Positions 63,811-64,000 of a stretch of DNA of 64,000 nt are shown in pieces. Made by a program: the position numbers and the translations under genes. This stretch comes from Choristoneura fumiferana. Taxonomy: Eukaryota; Arthropoda; Insecta; Lepidoptera; Tortricidae. Each line of letters opens with the position of its first letter. Within the stretch, counting starts at the first letter, position 1. Below the pieces are notes generated by a model that worked only from the letters and a program-made list of their open reading frames with translations, was not told where the DNA came from and searched no databases. The stretch covers positions 21,449,369-21,513,368 of the forward strand of contig NC_133473.1 in the NCBI RefSeq assembly GCF_025370935.1, in the 5' to 3' direction.

Positions 63811-64000
63811 ATCATCATCATCATCATCCCAGCCTATATACGTCCCACTGCTGGGCACAGGTTTCCTCTCACAATGAGAGGGCTTGGGCCGTAGTTCCCA
63901 CACGGGCCCAGTGCGGATTGGGAAATTCACACACACCATTGAATTGCTTCGCTGGTTTGTGCAGGTTTCCTCACGATGTTTTCCTTCAACGTAAAGCTCG
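63811..64000 (-). mobile_element. SINE family C, runs off the right edge
   Basis: An (ATC)n tail at 63811-63828, CCCAGCCTATATACGTCCC, GGGCTTGGGCCGTAGTTCCC, GTGCGGATTGGGAAATTCAC and TTCCTCACGATGTTTTCC. The tRNA-like head lies beyond the window. Confidence 0.8.

Overview
The window is AT-rich, repeat-packed DNA from an insect, almost certainly a moth or butterfly. The signs are several dispersed families I associate with lepidopteran genomes: tRNA-headed SINEs ending in GATGAT-type tails, 5'-truncated RTE-type LINE ends, fold-back MITEs, short Helitron-like elements with a GC hairpin just before CTAGT, and repeats built around TTCCGTACCCAAAGGG or ACTTGGCCGG. Species cannot be read from the sequence, and all family names come from motif recognition, not from a database search.

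Layout. Positions 1-5126 hold the 3' part of a BEL/Pao LTR retrotransposon on the + strand: Gag remnant, zinc knuckles, a GC-rich alanine-rich linker, aspartic protease, reverse transcriptase, RNase H, integrase, C-terminal region, polypurine tract and a 317-bp 3' LTR. Its 5' LTR and Gag start lie outside the window. The reading frame is broken about nine times, nearly all by one-base shifts, so it is either a decayed copy or a good copy with assembly indels.

From 5.1 to 64 kb I see no host gene I can name. This part is a mosaic of short transposons: three SINE families (here A, B, C), about a dozen RTE LINE fragments, a dozen Helitron-like pieces, eleven inverted-repeat DNA elements (several intact enough to show ends and target duplications), and several unclassified repeat families. 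A gap of N runs from 47949 to 48813. Four places carry weak host-gene signals: a possible 36-codon exon on the - strand (14942-15049), a possible TATA promoter and noncoding first exon on the + strand (34130-34458), a GC-rich possible first exon on the - strand (45460-45607), and coding-like DNA on the - strand near 54.7-54.9 kb. The 14.9-kb exon and the 45.5-kb first exon could belong to one - strand gene with a large intron, but nothing here proves it.

How the parts work together: only the BEL element is a multi-gene unit. The SINEs and MITEs have no coding capacity and would depend on enzymes made elsewhere; the RTE fragments present are only C-terminal tails and could not supply them. Insertion order can be read in places, for example an RTE end inside a SINE-B at 26.4 kb. 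I found no CRISPR array, rRNA, functional tRNA gene, origin or operon-like system.
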